From positions 124,001 to 188,000 of the forward strand of contig JAIRUA010000012.1 of assembly GCA_031254645.1 (NCBI GenBank): DNA of 64,000 nucleotides. Reading direction: 5' to 3'. This document shows positions 9,182-18,318 of this stretch, piece after piece. Every line of letters starts with the position of its first letter. The first letter of the stretch is position 1. A program made the translations under genes and the position numbers. The stretch is from Dysgonamonadaceae bacterium. Its GTDB lineage: Bacteria; Bacteroidota; Bacteroidia; Bacteroidales; Dysgonomonadaceae. Under the pieces are notes generated by a model. The model made no database searches and was not told where the DNA came from. It saw only the letters and a list, made by a program, of their open reading frames with translations.

Positions 9182-10063
9182 ATGAACAGCAACACCAAAA
9201 TATCTATCCGCTTTTTTGACGACAAAGAAGTACGCGCTATTTGGGACAATGAAAACAACAAATGGTGGTTTTCTGTTGTAGATACTGTCGGAATTTTAAA
9301 CGAAGAAGACGATTATATCAAAGCAGGGAACTATTGGCGTTGGTTGAAACGTAAACTTTTGAAAGAAAATATTCAGTTCGTGAGTGCCACTCACAAACTG
9401 AAACTAACAGCAAAAGATGGAAAGCGATATTTGACTGACACATTGGATAGTAACGGAATTGTTGCACTCGCCAAACATTTCCCCAACAACCGAGCAATGA
9501 AATTTCTCGACTGGTTTCTATACAGCGACAATAGCATCGACGGACAAAGCAAAAAAAAGGCGTACACACTCTTTGAAAGCAATTTGATTGACGAATTTGA
9601 AATCGGCACATCAAAAAGTTTACAGCAAATTCACGCCTATCTTTTCGGCGGACTTTACGATTTTGCCGGGCAAATCAGGCAAAAAAACATCTCAAAAGGC
9701 GGATTTCATTTTGCCGTATCGCAATATCTGGGCAAAACCTTGAGACTGATTGAGCAAATGCCCGAAAACACATTCGAAGAAATTGCCGATAAATATGTGG
9801 AAATGAACGTCGCACACCCATTTATGGAGGGCAACGGACGGACGGCACGCATTTGGTTGGATTTAATCCTCAAAAAACGATTGCAAAAATGTGTCGATTG
9901 GTCGCAAATCGGCAAAAACGATTATATGAACGCAATGATACAAAGTCCAACCAACAGCACCACTATAAAAAAATTGCTCAAAAACGCGCTGACAGATGAC
10001 ATTCACAGCCGCGAAATGTTTATGAAAGGAATTGATTACTCATATTACTACGAAGAAGAATAA
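9182..10063 (+). CDS. BRO-N / Fic fusion protein inside the dcw cluster
   Basis: A 293-residue two-domain protein. Residues 1-115 look like a BRO-N/antirepressor-type domain ([26 protein letters not shown], then FLDWF). Residues 125-290 are a Fic domain: [20 protein letters not shown] leads to the catalytic motif HPFMEGNGR at 212-220, complete for AMP transfer. I see no (S/T)xxxE(G/N) inhibitory helix in either end and no small antitoxin gene beside it. ATG 9182 is preferred over GTG 9176 because AGGAG at 9172-9176 is well placed for it. It sits 22 bases after murG and 8 bases before murC. Confidence 0.85.
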   Translation: MNSNTKISIRFFDDKEVRAIWDNENNKWWFSVVDTVGILNEEDDYIKAGNYWRWLKRKLLKENIQFVSATHKLKLTAKDGKRYLTDTLDSNGIVALAKHFPNNRAMKFLDWFLYSDNSIDGQSKKKAYTLFESNLIDEFEIGTSKSLQQIHAYLFGGLYDFAGQIRQKNISKGGFHFAVSQYLGKTLRLIEQMPENTFEEIADKYVEMNVAHPFMEGNGRTARIWLDLILKKRLQKCVDWSQIGKNDYMNAMIQSPTNSTTIKKLLKNALTDDIHSREMFMKGIDYSYYYEEE

Positions 10064-10071
10064 CATAAAAA

Positions 10072-11478
10072 ATGAACACTGAAACCTACCAAAATATTTA
10101 TTTCATCGGCATCGGCGGCATCGGAATGAGCAACCTCGCCCGATATTTTCTTTCGAAAGGAAAAAACGTGGGCGGATACGACCGCACCGAAACCGAATTG
10201 ACCGAATCGCTTCGCAATGAAGGCGCATTTGTGCATTACGAGGATAATATTAAAGACATTCCAACGCTATTTCTCGAAAAAAGGACTACGTTAATTGTTT
10301 ACACACCCGCCGTACCCGCCTCACACAGCGAACTGATCTACTTTCGCGAAAATAATTTCACACTGATGAAACGCGCACAAGTGTTGGGCGAAATCACAAA
10401 ATCGAGCAATGCCATTTGCGTTGCCGGAACGCACGGAAAAACCACCGTTTCGAGTATGATTGCGCATTTACTTCGTCAATCGGCGGTGGATTGCAATGCG
10501 TTTTTGGGTGGTATTTTGAAAAACTACGACAATAATTTGCTTCTTTCCGACACAAGCCAAATCACTGTTGTTGAAGCTGATGAATACGACCGTTCGTTTC
10601 ATTGGCTGCGCCCGTGGATTGCCGTCATCACCTCTGCTGACCCCGACCATTTGGACATTTACGGAACGGCGGAAGCATATCGGGAAAGTTTCGAAAAATT
10701 TACTTCGCTCATTCGTCCCGACGGGTTTCTTCTTATCAGGAAAGATGCACCTGTAACACCAAAATGCGATAAATCGGTTAAAATTTTCACATATTCTGAA
10801 ACCGAAGGCGATTATCGTGCCGAAAATATCCGCATCGGCGGCGGTGAAATTATTTTCGATTTTGTATCGCTGAGCGAAAAAATAGGCGATTTATCGTTGG
10901 GTGTTCCCGTGAAAATCAATATCGAAAATGCGATTGCCGCCATTGCCGTGGCGAGAATTTGTGGTGCAACGCCCGATGAAATCCGGCAAGCGATTGCCAC
11001 GTATGGCGGTGCGAAACGAAGATTCGATTTCCTTATAAAAACCGACGATATTGTTTTTATTGACGACTATGCGCACCATCCACAGGAACTCGAAATGGCG
11101 ATAGAATCAATCAAAGCATTATATCCTGACAAGAAAGTAACGGGTGTTTTTCAACCACATCTTTATTCGCGTACACGCGATTTTGTCGATGAATTTGCAG
11201 CAAGTCTTTCGTTGCTCGAAGATATTATTTTGCTCGACATCTATCCCGCTCGCGAAGAGCCGATTGAGGGCATAACTTCGAAAATTATTTTCGATAAAAT
11301 AACATCACCAAAGAAAATATTGTTGCAAAAATCGGAATTACCGGATTTTCTAAAAAACAAAGATTTGGAAGTTTTGGTAACTTTCGGTGCAGGTGATATC
11401 GATAAACTTTTGCCGAAAATTGAAAAAATTTTGCGAGAAGGCACAAAGGCGCGAAAGCACGAAGGACAAATTCGCTGA
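10072..11478 (+). CDS. murC: UDP-N-acetylmuramate-L-alanine ligase MurC
   Basis: ATP-dependent ligase adding L-alanine to UDP-MurNAc in the cytoplasm. The 468 residues include the N-terminal GIGGIGMS nucleotide-fold motif (13-20), the P-loop GTHGKTT (119-125), the EADEYDRSF segment and the C-terminal DDYAHHP motif. The expected end of the protein is near GAGDIDKLLPKIEKIL; the last 15 residues, beginning REGTKARKHEG, are encoded by an intergenic repeat and look like an added tail. Confidence 0.95.
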   Translation: MNTETYQNIYFIGIGGIGMSNLARYFLSKGKNVGGYDRTETELTESLRNEGAFVHYEDNIKDIPTLFLEKRTTLIVYTPAVPASHSELIYFRENNFTLMKRAQVLGEITKSSNAICVAGTHGKTTVSSMIAHLLRQSAVDCNAFLGGILKNYDNNLLLSDTSQITVVEADEYDRSFHWLRPWIAVITSADPDHLDIYGTAEAYRESFEKFTSLIRPDGFLLIRKDAPVTPKCDKSVKIFTYSETEGDYRAENIRIGGGEIIFDFVSLSEKIGDLSLGVPVKINIENAIAAIAVARICGATPDEIRQAIATYGGAKRRFDFLIKTDDIVFIDDYAHHPQELEMAIESIKALYPDKKVTGVFQPHLYSRTRDFVDEFAASLSLLEDIILLDIYPAREEPIEGITSKIIFDKITSPKKILLQKSELPDFLKNKDLEVLVTFGAGDIDKLLPKIEKILREGTKARKHEGQIR

Positions 11479-11527
11479 TTATTCGCTAGATTTGTTTTCG
11501 TGCTTTCGCGCTTTTACATATTCGCGC
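11433..11527. repeat. Inverted repeat, GCGCGAAAGCACGAA family, crossing the murC stop
   Basis: GCGCGAAAGCACGAA at 11449-11463 pairs exactly with TTCGTGCTTTCGCGC at 11497-11511. The left arm lies inside the murC reading frame and the murC stop codon (11476-11478) is in the loop. Related words occur at 15035-15115, 27490-27530, 35061-35203 and 52283-52317. Confidence 0.85.
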
Positions 11528-11595
11528 TTATTTTTCTTGTTAGTCTGAATAAATTTCAATAATTTTGTATCTGACTAAAGGTCAAACGAAAATAT

Positions 11596-12327
11596 TTGAA
11601 AAAAATACTCATCATATCAGTTTCGGTGCTTGTAGTAGGTTACCTCATTTTTGCGGCAATTTACTTCAAGGGTTCGTCGCATAATCGTGTGGTTAGGAGT
11701 TTCGATGTGGTTGTGCGAGACAGTTTGCGCACACAATTTGTGCAGGCGGAAGATATTATTAACTTGGTAAAAAGATTTGAATTATACCCCGTTGGTAAAA
11801 CATTTGGTGAAGTAAATACATTACAAATCCGGGATTCTATTCTCACGAATCAATTGGTTGAATCGGCGGAAGTTTTTACCACTTCTCGCGGCACAATTGT
11901 TGCAAATGTGAGACAACGCGAGCCAATTTTACGGGTAATTTCCGATACGCGCGGAAGCTTTTATGTAGATAGTCGTCGGGAAATTATGCCCACATCCATC
12001 AATTTTGTGCTGTACGTGCCACTCGCCACCGGTGCAATAGACGAGAAATTTGCGCAAGAAAAATTATATGATTTCGCTTTGTTTCTTAACCGAAATCCGT
12101 ATTGGAATGCGTGGATTGAACAAATAGTAGTAAGACGAAACCAAGATGTGGAATTGATTCCGCGCGTGGGCGATTTTCGTATCATTATGGGAAATCTCGA
12201 TAATTATGCTGCCAAACTAGATAAATTTTCGCTCTTTGTAGATAGAGGATTGAATGAAGTGGGGTGGAATCGTTATTCGGAAATTAATTTGAGATTTGAA
12301 AACCAAGTAGTAGGAATAAGAAGATAG
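11596..12327 (+). CDS. ftsQ: Cell-division protein FtsQ/DivIB
   Basis: A 243-residue single-pass membrane protein: short cytoplasmic start, one transmembrane helix at about residues 3-23, then a POTRA-like region (RSFDVVVRD...FVQAEDIINLV) and a beta domain. FtsQ links FtsL/FtsB with other divisome proteins. Identification rests on this layout and on its place between murC and ftsA. The best start is TTG 11596 (reading KKILIISV); no in-frame ATG lies close by. Confidence 0.86.
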   Translation: MKKILIISVSVLVVGYLIFAAIYFKGSSHNRVVRSFDVVVRDSLRTQFVQAEDIINLVKRFELYPVGKTFGEVNTLQIRDSILTNQLVESAEVFTTSRGTIVANVRQREPILRVISDTRGSFYVDSRREIMPTSINFVLYVPLATGAIDEKFAQEKLYDFALFLNRNPYWNAWIEQIVVRRNQDVELIPRVGDFRIIMGNLDNYAAKLDKFSLFVDRGLNEVGWNRYSEINLRFENQVVGIRR

Positions 12328-12392
12328 AACCCCTAAATCCCCTAAAGGGGACTTGCTGCGACGATGCAAATTCCCCTTTAGGGGGCAGGGGT
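12328..12392. repeat. Inverted repeat, CCCCTAAATCCCC family, between ftsQ and ftsA
   Basis: Starts on the base after the ftsQ stop. AACCCCTAAATCCCCTAAAG (12328-12347) contains a self-complementary CCCCTAAAGGGG unit and faces TTCCCCTTTAGGGGGCAGG (12371-12389). The same family, with perfect arms, recurs at 47796-47886. Confidence 0.8.
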
Positions 12393-12407
12393 AATAATAT
12401 AAAATAT

Positions 12408-13751
12408 ATGACACAGGGATTTATAGCAGCCATTGACTTAGGCACTTCCAAGATCACAGGAGTGGTCGGTCGCAAAAATGCGGACAACGTCGTTTCGATG
12501 TTGGCTTGCGAAAGCGTGCCGTCGAGCAACTGTATTCGTAGAGGCGTGGTGCACAACATAGATGAAGTAGGAGCAAAAGTGCGCAAAGTAGTAACGATGC
12601 TCGAAAATAAGTTAGAAAAGAAAATCGACAAAGTATACGTTTCCTTGTCGGGACAATCGTTGCACACTTTTGATTTTTGGGAAACGAAACAACTTTCGGG
12701 TAACACCATCACTGAAGACACCATCGCACAGCTGCGCCAAGAAGCAGAGAAATTTACACCCGCATCGAAGCATCATTACGCCGTTGCTGATGTAGAATAT
12801 TTTGTTGATGACAAATCCGAGCAAAATCCTGTTGGCGTGCCCTGTTCGCTCATCGAAGCCGAATATAAAATTGTTGTCGGACGCGCATCATTAAAATCCA
12901 ATATCAAAAAAGGCATCGAAGAAAAAGCCGGAATGAAAATTGCCGGATACATTGTCGGCGCATTAGCATCGGCAACGGTTACATTGAGCGACGAAGAAAA
13001 AATGTTGGGTTGTGCCTTTGTGGATTTCGGTGCAGGTACCACTACTCTATCCATTTACAAAGGCGGCATTTTACGCAGAATGATAACTATTCCTTTTGGC
13101 GGAAAAAACATCACAAGAGATATTTGTGCACTCAACTATACAGAAGATCAGGCGGAAACGTCCAAAATAAAATTAGGAAATGTAGCCGATGACAAAAAGA
13201 ACAGCGGCAAGATGTCATCACCATTTTCATCGCCGTTTTCTCAAAAATCATCGAAAACAGAAAACGCCGGTGAGCTGAATAACGTTATCAAAATGCGTTT
13301 AGATGAGATAATTGCGAATCTCGCAGAACAAATTAAACAATCGGGCTACGAAGGACAATTGGGCGCAGGTTTGATCATCACGGGTGGCGCATCGCAACTT
13401 CGCAATCTTGATGCATATCTCACCGAAAAACTGAAAATGCCTGTGCGCAAAGCATCGGCAAATAAAGCATTTATCACTCATTCATCTGATTTTGACAGCA
13501 ATCCGGCGTTCACGCAGGCATTCGGATTGTTGTTTCTTGGAAAAGAAAACTGCGAGCATATTGTGGTAGAAAAGCCAAAACCACAGGTTGAAAATGTGGA
13601 TAATAACGACAAAGATGAAGTGGTTTACGTAAAGCCACAGCCCAGAAAACCAAAACCGCCCAAGGAAAAAGACCCCAATAAACCGGGATTTGGCGAAAAA
13701 TTAACAGGCATTTTTGGTGGTCTGTTCAAGGAGGAAGAAGACGAAGAATAA
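12408..13751 (+). CDS. ftsA: Cell-division protein FtsA
   Basis: Actin-like ATPase that tethers FtsZ to the membrane and recruits the divisome. The 447 residues show the phosphate-1 motif DLGTSKITGVVG near the start, an SHS2-type 1C domain (DKVYVSLSGQS), the phosphate-2 region CAFVDFGAGTTTLSIY and the adenosine motif ITGGASQL. The C-terminus has a proline/lysine-rich linker followed by an amphipathic GEKLTGIFGGLFK helix, the expected membrane anchor, and an acidic end. It lies 11 bases before ftsZ. Confidence 0.95.
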   Translation: MTQGFIAAIDLGTSKITGVVGRKNADNVVSMLACESVPSSNCIRRGVVHNIDEVGAKVRKVVTMLENKLEKKIDKVYVSLSGQSLHTFDFWETKQLSGNTITEDTIAQLRQEAEKFTPASKHHYAVADVEYFVDDKSEQNPVGVPCSLIEAEYKIVVGRASLKSNIKKGIEEKAGMKIAGYIVGALASATVTLSDEEKMLGCAFVDFGAGTTTLSIYKGGILRRMITIPFGGKNITRDICALNYTEDQAETSKIKLGNVADDKKNSGKMSSPFSSPFSQKSSKTENAGELNNVIKMRLDEIIANLAEQIKQSGYEGQLGAGLIITGGASQLRNLDAYLTEKLKMPVRKASANKAFITHSSDFDSNPAFTQAFGLLFLGKENCEHIVVEKPKPQVENVDNNDKDEVVYVKPQPRKPKPPKEKDPNKPGFGEKLTGIFGGLFKEEEDEE

Positions 13752-13761
13752 AAAAGAACGT

Positions 13762-15033
13762 ATGATGAACGACGAAATATTAGATTGGCAAATAGAAAGC
13801 CGTACGCAATCCATTATCAAAGTGATTGGCGTAGGTGGCGGTGGTGGAAATGCCGTAAACCATATGTACCGAGCAGGAAATATTCACGATGTTTCTTTTG
13901 CGGTATGCAATACGGACAGTCAGGATTTGAAAAAATCGCCTATTCCCGTTAAAGTTCAATTGGGTGAAGGATTGGGCGCAGGCGGTAAGCCCGAAAAAGC
14001 GCGTGCAGCAGCTGAAGCGAGCGTTGATAAAATAAAAGCACTATTGAGCGATGGTACCTGTATGGCGTTTATCACAGCCGGAATGGGCGGCGGCACAGGC
14101 ACAGGAGCCGCTCCCGTAGTGGCACGTGTGGCAAAAGAAATGGGTATACTCACGGTAGGAATCGTTACCATTCCGTTTGAATTCGAAATGGAATCGAAAA
14201 TTTTCCAAGCGTTGAAAGGTGTTGAAGAAATTGCCAAAAATGTTGACGCACTGCTGGTTATCAACAACGAACGTTTGTATGAAATTTATCGCGTTCGCGA
14301 CCTTACCGCACGGGAAGCCTTTGCCAAAGCAAACGATATGCTCAATATCGCAGCAAAGAGCATCGCCGAAATCATTACGGTAGAAGGTGTGATGAATCTC
14401 GACTTCGAAGATGTGAAAACCACACTGGAAGACGGCGGCGTAGCCATTATGAGTAATGGCGAGGCAAAAGGCGAAGACCGTTTGGAAAATGCGATAGCTG
14501 CCGCACTGGATTCACCGTTACTAAACAACAACAATGTGTATAACGCCAATAAACTGCTTTTCTACATTTCGTATAGCGAAGATCACGAGTTGCGAATTTC
14601 CGAAATTGCAGCCGTGAAAGAGTTTAGTAAAAAACTAACCCGTGGCGACGAAATCAACGTTATTTGGGGACACGGCATTGATAATACGCTGGGTGAAAAT
14701 GTGAAAATCACGCTATTAGCATCCGGATTTTCTATCGACAATGTGCCGGGTATCATCGAACAGAAAGACGCCGCATCGAAAGCCGATGCAGACAAAGCGG
14801 CAAAAGAAGCGGCGGCAGCAAAAAAAGAAAAAGACAGACTGTTTGAACTGTATGGCGTAAATAATCCTTCAAACAATCTCTATCGCACAGAGCCTTTCGT
14901 GCTCACACTAGATGAGTTAGATGACGATAAAATATTGGAAGCATTAGAAAAAACGCCGGTTTTCAAACGCGAACGCGATTTTGATCCACGTGCTTTCCGC
15001 TCTGATGCGCAATATTCAACGTCATTGTTTTAA
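13762..15033 (+). CDS. ftsZ: Cell-division GTPase FtsZ
   Basis: Tubulin-like GTPase forming the Z ring. The tubulin signature GGGTGTG is present within AGMGGGTGTGAAPV, along with the N-terminal GVGGGGGNAVNHM motif and a T7-loop region NLDFEDVKTTL. The protein is 423 residues from ATG 13762 (ATG 13765 is an alternative). A charged linker with an alanine/lysine-rich stretch leads to EALEKTPVFKRER, probably the conserved C-terminal peptide that binds FtsA, followed by about 20 extra residues. Confidence 0.97.
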   Translation: MMNDEILDWQIESRTQSIIKVIGVGGGGGNAVNHMYRAGNIHDVSFAVCNTDSQDLKKSPIPVKVQLGEGLGAGGKPEKARAAAEASVDKIKALLSDGTCMAFITAGMGGGTGTGAAPVVARVAKEMGILTVGIVTIPFEFEMESKIFQALKGVEEIAKNVDALLVINNERLYEIYRVRDLTAREAFAKANDMLNIAAKSIAEIITVEGVMNLDFEDVKTTLEDGGVAIMSNGEAKGEDRLENAIAAALDSPLLNNNNVYNANKLLFYISYSEDHELRISEIAAVKEFSKKLTRGDEINVIWGHGIDNTLGENVKITLLASGFSIDNVPGIIEQKDAASKADADKAAKEAAAAKKEKDRLFELYGVNNPSNNLYRTEPFVLTLDELDDDKILEALEKTPVFKRERDFDPRAFRSDAQYSTSLF

Positions 15034-15034
15034 T

Positions 15035-15115
15035 GTGCACGAAGGCACGAAAACAAATACAACGAATAATCAGCGAACTTGCACTTTAGCGCTTTAGCGC
15101 CTTCGTGTTCTCACG
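15035..15115. repeat. Inverted repeat, GCACGAAGGCACGAAA family, between ftsZ and yqeY
   Basis: CACGAAGGC words at 15039-15052 face GCGCCTTCGTG at 15097-15107. It starts right after the ftsZ stop and belongs to the same family as the element in the murC tail. Confidence 0.7.
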
Positions 15116-15130
15116 CAAAATAAAAATAAA

Positions 15131-15582
15131 ATGTTATCATTCGAAAACATCAATGACGAAACAAAGAAAGCGATGCTCGCTAAAGACAAAGTCAAACTCG
15201 AAGCATTGCGCGGTATCAAAAAAGAGTTTTTGGAAGCAAAAACCGCCAAAGATGCACCCGACGAATTGTCACAAGAAACAATTATCGCTATCCTGCAAAA
15301 AATGGTAAAACAGCGCAAAGACAGTGCTACCATTTATATTTCGCAAGGACGCACCGATTTAGCCGAAGTGGAAGTAGAGCAAATGGATGTGATAAAAGAG
15401 TATCTTCCGGAGCAACTTTCGCCCGAAGAATTGGAAGTTGCCGTTAAGGAAATTATCACTAACGTTGGGCTACATCAATGAAAGATATGGGTAAAGTAAT
15501 GGGTCTGGCGAGCAAAGAATTAGCAGGAAGAACGGAAGGAAGATTGATTTCAGAAATGGTGAAGAAATTGTTGGGAAATTGA
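15131..15582 (+). pseudogene. yqeY: GatB/YqeY-domain protein, frameshifted
   Basis: YqeY-like proteins carry the GatB C-terminal domain and often follow ftsZ in Bacteroidetes; their role is unclear. The first 114 codons read as a normal family member up to EIITNVG, then hit a TGA at 15479-15481. In the -1 frame the expected continuation (ATSMKDMGKVMG, then ISEMVKKLLGN) runs on to a TGA at 15580-15582. One missing G in the run at 15467-15469 explains the break. It could be a real frameshift mutation or an assembly error; read as one gene it would be about 150 residues, the usual length. Confidence 0.88.
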
Positions 15583-15588
15583 TAGGAT

Positions 15589-15618
15589 AAAAAGAGGAAA
15601 AGTTAATTTCCCCTTTTT
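15589..15618. terminator. Bidirectional terminator between yqeY and the minus-strand barrel gene
   Basis: AAAAAGAGGAAA and TTTCCCCTTTTT pair with one mismatch around a six-base loop, giving a T tract on one strand and an A tract on the other. It lies between convergent genes. Confidence 0.65.
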
Positions 15619-15630
15619 ATATTGTCCCCA

Positions 15631-16218
15631 TTACAAATTATACACTACCCCCATTCTAAATCCTGTTTCTAGCATCGAATACGAAGTTCGACGCTTCAGA
15701 TATGGATTAAGAAACAAACCAATAGGTATATTTTTGAAATCATACTTTACGCCAGTTCCTAAGATTATTCCCGCCTCTCCTTTATCTCCTCTTAAATCCT
15801 TATTCATTTTTGGGTTTACACCCAAAGAAATCCCTCCATTAAGAAAAAAGTATTCCCAAAAATTAAATCGAACAGTAAGCGGAATATTGATAAATGACAC
15901 ATGGAAATCAAATAGTTCTTCTTCCGGAAGAGGGATATATCGAAGTTTCGATCTATTGTATTCAATGCCAGTTTCCAAGTCAAACCGATTTGACAGCGAT
16001 TGAATATAAGTAATTCCAAAAGAATAATAACCTATCCCATCATAGCCCGAATCTCTCATACCTAATGAAAATACGGAATTCTCTCCTAACCCGGAATATG
16101 TGATACCGATAGAGCGATTTTTTTGCGGAAAAGTAATTCCAGTAGAGTTATATTCGTCTAACTGAGCTTGTAATACGAAAGAGGTGCATAAGAAGATAAG
16201 TAATGTTACAGTTTTCAT
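15631..16218 (-). CDS. Small outer-membrane beta-barrel protein
   Basis: A 195-residue exported protein with a signal peptide (MKTVTLLIFL start, likely cut after LQAQ). Amphipathic beta-strand patterns with alternating aromatic residues (YSFGITYIQSL, LTVRFNFWEYFF, GTGVKYDF) and a terminal GFRMGVVYNL suggest an eight-stranded outer-membrane barrel of the kind common in Bacteroidetes. No function can be assigned. It lies downstream of the C10 protease on the same strand, about 100 bases away, and may share its transcript. Confidence 0.7.
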   Translation of the reverse strand: MKTVTLLIFLCTSFVLQAQLDEYNSTGITFPQKNRSIGITYSGLGENSVFSLGMRDSGYDGIGYYSFGITYIQSLSNRFDLETGIEYNRSKLRYIPLPEEELFDFHVSFINIPLTVRFNFWEYFFLNGGISLGVNPKMNKDLRGDKGEAGIILGTGVKYDFKNIPIGLFLNPYLKRRTSYSMLETGFRMGVVYNL

Positions 16219-16320
16219 CTGTTTATAATTTTTTGATTTATTGAATTCTAATCATTTCACATAGAATAACTTTTCGGAAAATTTTATGGAAATCTTATGT
16301 CTTTATATCTATTATCCCTA

Positions 16321-17934
16321 TCATTTTAGTTTGATGTTTGGGAAAATTTTATTTTTATACTGATAATTGCGATCTTCCATTGGAACACTTCTTGCATTGG
16401 AGCCAAACTCATCCCCTACATGGAAACTTCCGGCTACAAAAAAACCGTTATAGCTCCCATTCCAGCCCCAGTTGTTATGCAGATAATACGACGAATATAC
16501 TGTTTCAGTGGTTATCATTGTCCTGGTACGCAAAAAAGGACCCGCCGGACCTTGCGCTACATCAGTGATTGTTACAGTTATCATAATCTGTTGTCTTTGT
16601 CGTAAATAGCCATCAATGAGCCAAGTATGTCCAGTATGAGGCACAAATAAGGTCCTGTCTCTGAAGCCACTCGCCAATACAGGATGACGATTATTCAACG
16701 AATTAATAACTACTCGAGTGTTGTAATTCTCTTCACAGCCTCCTGTGTATCCCATTTTATGTAGAAAGTTTACCATTTTTTGCATATTAGCAATACCACT
16801 TCCCCCATGCTTAGAGCATCCGTAATTCATTCCTACATGATGTCCAATACGCTCCATTAATCGTGATACATTGTTACTAAATAACACCTGTCTTCCAGAA
16901 AGGCGAGCTGGAAGTGTGGTTGGTATCACAAGTTTTCCCCATATATTTTCATGGACATTAGAGTTTCCTCCTGTATATTCATTCAGCAAACCCCAATCCA
17001 TGTTATATCCATCTATTTGTGCCGGTTCTCCCCAATATGCCATAAGCATAGCTGTAGCAGTTGCCACACAGCCAGTGGGCACAACCAAATCACAACTTGT
17101 AAAAGGTAAATATGAAGATGGATTAGTGCATTTTTTACTTTTTACTAAATCATTGTAAGGGAAACTTTGACCCCATTCCACCGTTGAAAGCGGACCCATC
17201 CTTGAATCTGTTATCCAAGGTCCTCCAGATATGGTGGTTGTCTCACCAGTACGCCATTCACTATCACCTCTTCTCGTTGCTGCATCATCAAGATACACTG
17301 TATCCATCACCCCTACTACTTCTATCTTGGTAAGAATGTCTGCAAGCAACGAATCACGCCTTTGTTCCGATTCAATAATAGACCTTTCGATATATTCTTC
17401 AGCACCAGATAGAAATATGGCTAATCCAGGATGGTCAATTTCTTTGCTCAAATCCAAACTACCGTCTTCCACAAAAGCCAATATCGGGCTTTCAATGCGC
17501 GTATCGGCAGCAATAATGGCAAATCCTGCATCATCGGCAAAGTTGAAAACATAAGCCAGTGTATCAGGCATTTTCACTTCTACTCTTTCGTCTGAGGCGC
17601 GAGTTGTCATTCGTGTTGTCGGCTCGCCTCGCAAAGCCGCTATATTGGCAACTCGGCGGATTTCGCCTGACCTTGTAGTATTGCCTGCATTGAAAAAACT
17701 GATAGCATCAATTGCTATTTCGGTAGCTTCATCAATGCAAATCCTGTTATCAGGGTTTCGCATTTGCATCAACACCAATAATTCATCTTCCGTAAAAGAC
17801 ACTGTTTCGGTGGGTACTTCCGGAACTTCTATTTCCGATACTTCATGCTCTAAATGGTTATCACACGCTACAAATATTGTTGTCATTACGACAAAAAGGA
17901 TAATAAAGAAAATATTTGATTTTGTTGTTGTCAT
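16321..17934 (-). CDS. C10-family (streptopain-like) cysteine protease, lipoprotein
   Basis: A 537-residue lipoprotein: lipobox FVAC with the modified cysteine at residue 24. Residues about 40-200 resemble the Spi/propeptide region that keeps C10 proteases inactive. The catalytic domain has Cys289 in PTGCVATATAMLMAYW and His436 in GHTWLIDGY, the two active residues of family C10, so the enzyme looks intact. Such proteases (streptopain, interpain, Bacteroides Bfp enzymes) act outside the cell on host or dietary proteins. Its promoter lies about 350 bases upstream, leaving a long leader. Confidence 0.9.
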   Translation of the reverse strand: MTTTKSNIFFIILFVVMTTIFVACDNHLEHEVSEIEVPEVPTETVSFTEDELLVLMQMRNPDNRICIDEATEIAIDAISFFNAGNTTRSGEIRRVANIAALRGEPTTRMTTRASDERVEVKMPDTLAYVFNFADDAGFAIIAADTRIESPILAFVEDGSLDLSKEIDHPGLAIFLSGAEEYIERSIIESEQRRDSLLADILTKIEVVGVMDTVYLDDAATRRGDSEWRTGETTTISGGPWITDSRMGPLSTVEWGQSFPYNDLVKSKKCTNPSSYLPFTSCDLVVPTGCVATATAMLMAYWGEPAQIDGYNMDWGLLNEYTGGNSNVHENIWGKLVIPTTLPARLSGRQVLFSNNVSRLMERIGHHVGMNYGCSKHGGSGIANMQKMVNFLHKMGYTGGCEENYNTRVVINSLNNRHPVLASGFRDRTLFVPHTGHTWLIDGYLRQRQQIMITVTITDVAQGPAGPFLRTRTMITTETVYSSYYLHNNWGWNGSYNGFFVAGSFHVGDEFGSNARSVPMEDRNYQYKNKIFPNIKLK

Positions 17935-18280
17935 AGTTTTAATTTGTTTTAGTGTTCCGATAGCTCGGAACGGATTTTTGATTTGCTCTTTTTTAACAAT
18001 TTCGTAAAGAAAATATTTACTTGTACCTTAGGTTGTTCAAATACACACATAGAAAAGGCGTGGTACAATTAAAGTACTCCGCTTACTGAAGTATTTGCCG
18101 TAACTCGTGAGAACAGAATAAATCAAAAGTCCACGCCACAGGCGCAGACATTTTAATCCAGTCTTCCTCTCACTTCTAAATCGGCAAATTTTCAGTAAAA
18201 AAGAATAAACTAAAACGCTTTTTCCAATTAAAATGTGCGTATCAATTATACGCTTATATCATAGGCTTTTGTTTTTATAT
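17935..18280 (-). promoter_or_regulatory. Long leader of the C10 protease gene with a structured segment
   Basis: The gap between the protease and oxyR holds no gene. On the minus strand, 18137-18057 is closed by GGCGTGG / CCACGCC (7 pairs) and contains TACTTC-AGTAAGC-GGAGTA and a GTAC-TTTAATT-GTAC alternative. A preceding CGCC-TGT-GGCG hairpin and a later GTTCCG-AGCTAT-CGGAAC hairpin (17970-17953) are also seen. It does not match a riboswitch that I can name. Confidence 0.5.
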
Positions 18281-18286
18281 CCAGTA

Positions 18287-18318
18287 CAAAGATGAAAATT
18301 ATTTTTGAAATAAACAAA
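18287..18318 (-). promoter_or_regulatory. Promoter of the C10 protease gene
   Basis: On the minus strand TTTG (18318-18315) is followed after 20 bases by CATCTTTG (18294-18287), one base off TAnnTTTG. Transcription would begin near 18280. Confidence 0.5.

Noticed and set aside
9182..10063. Prophage or integrated element around the BRO-N/Fic gene
   Set aside because: murG and murC are intact on either side, and there are no integrase, att-like repeats or further phage genes. Only the single gene is inserted.
18057..18137. A tRNA on the minus strand (7-base-pair closing stem, 81 bases)
   Set aside because: There is no TTCRA T-loop, no D-arm, and the central 7-base loop lacks the U at position 33 of an anticodon loop. 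It is better read as a structured leader.
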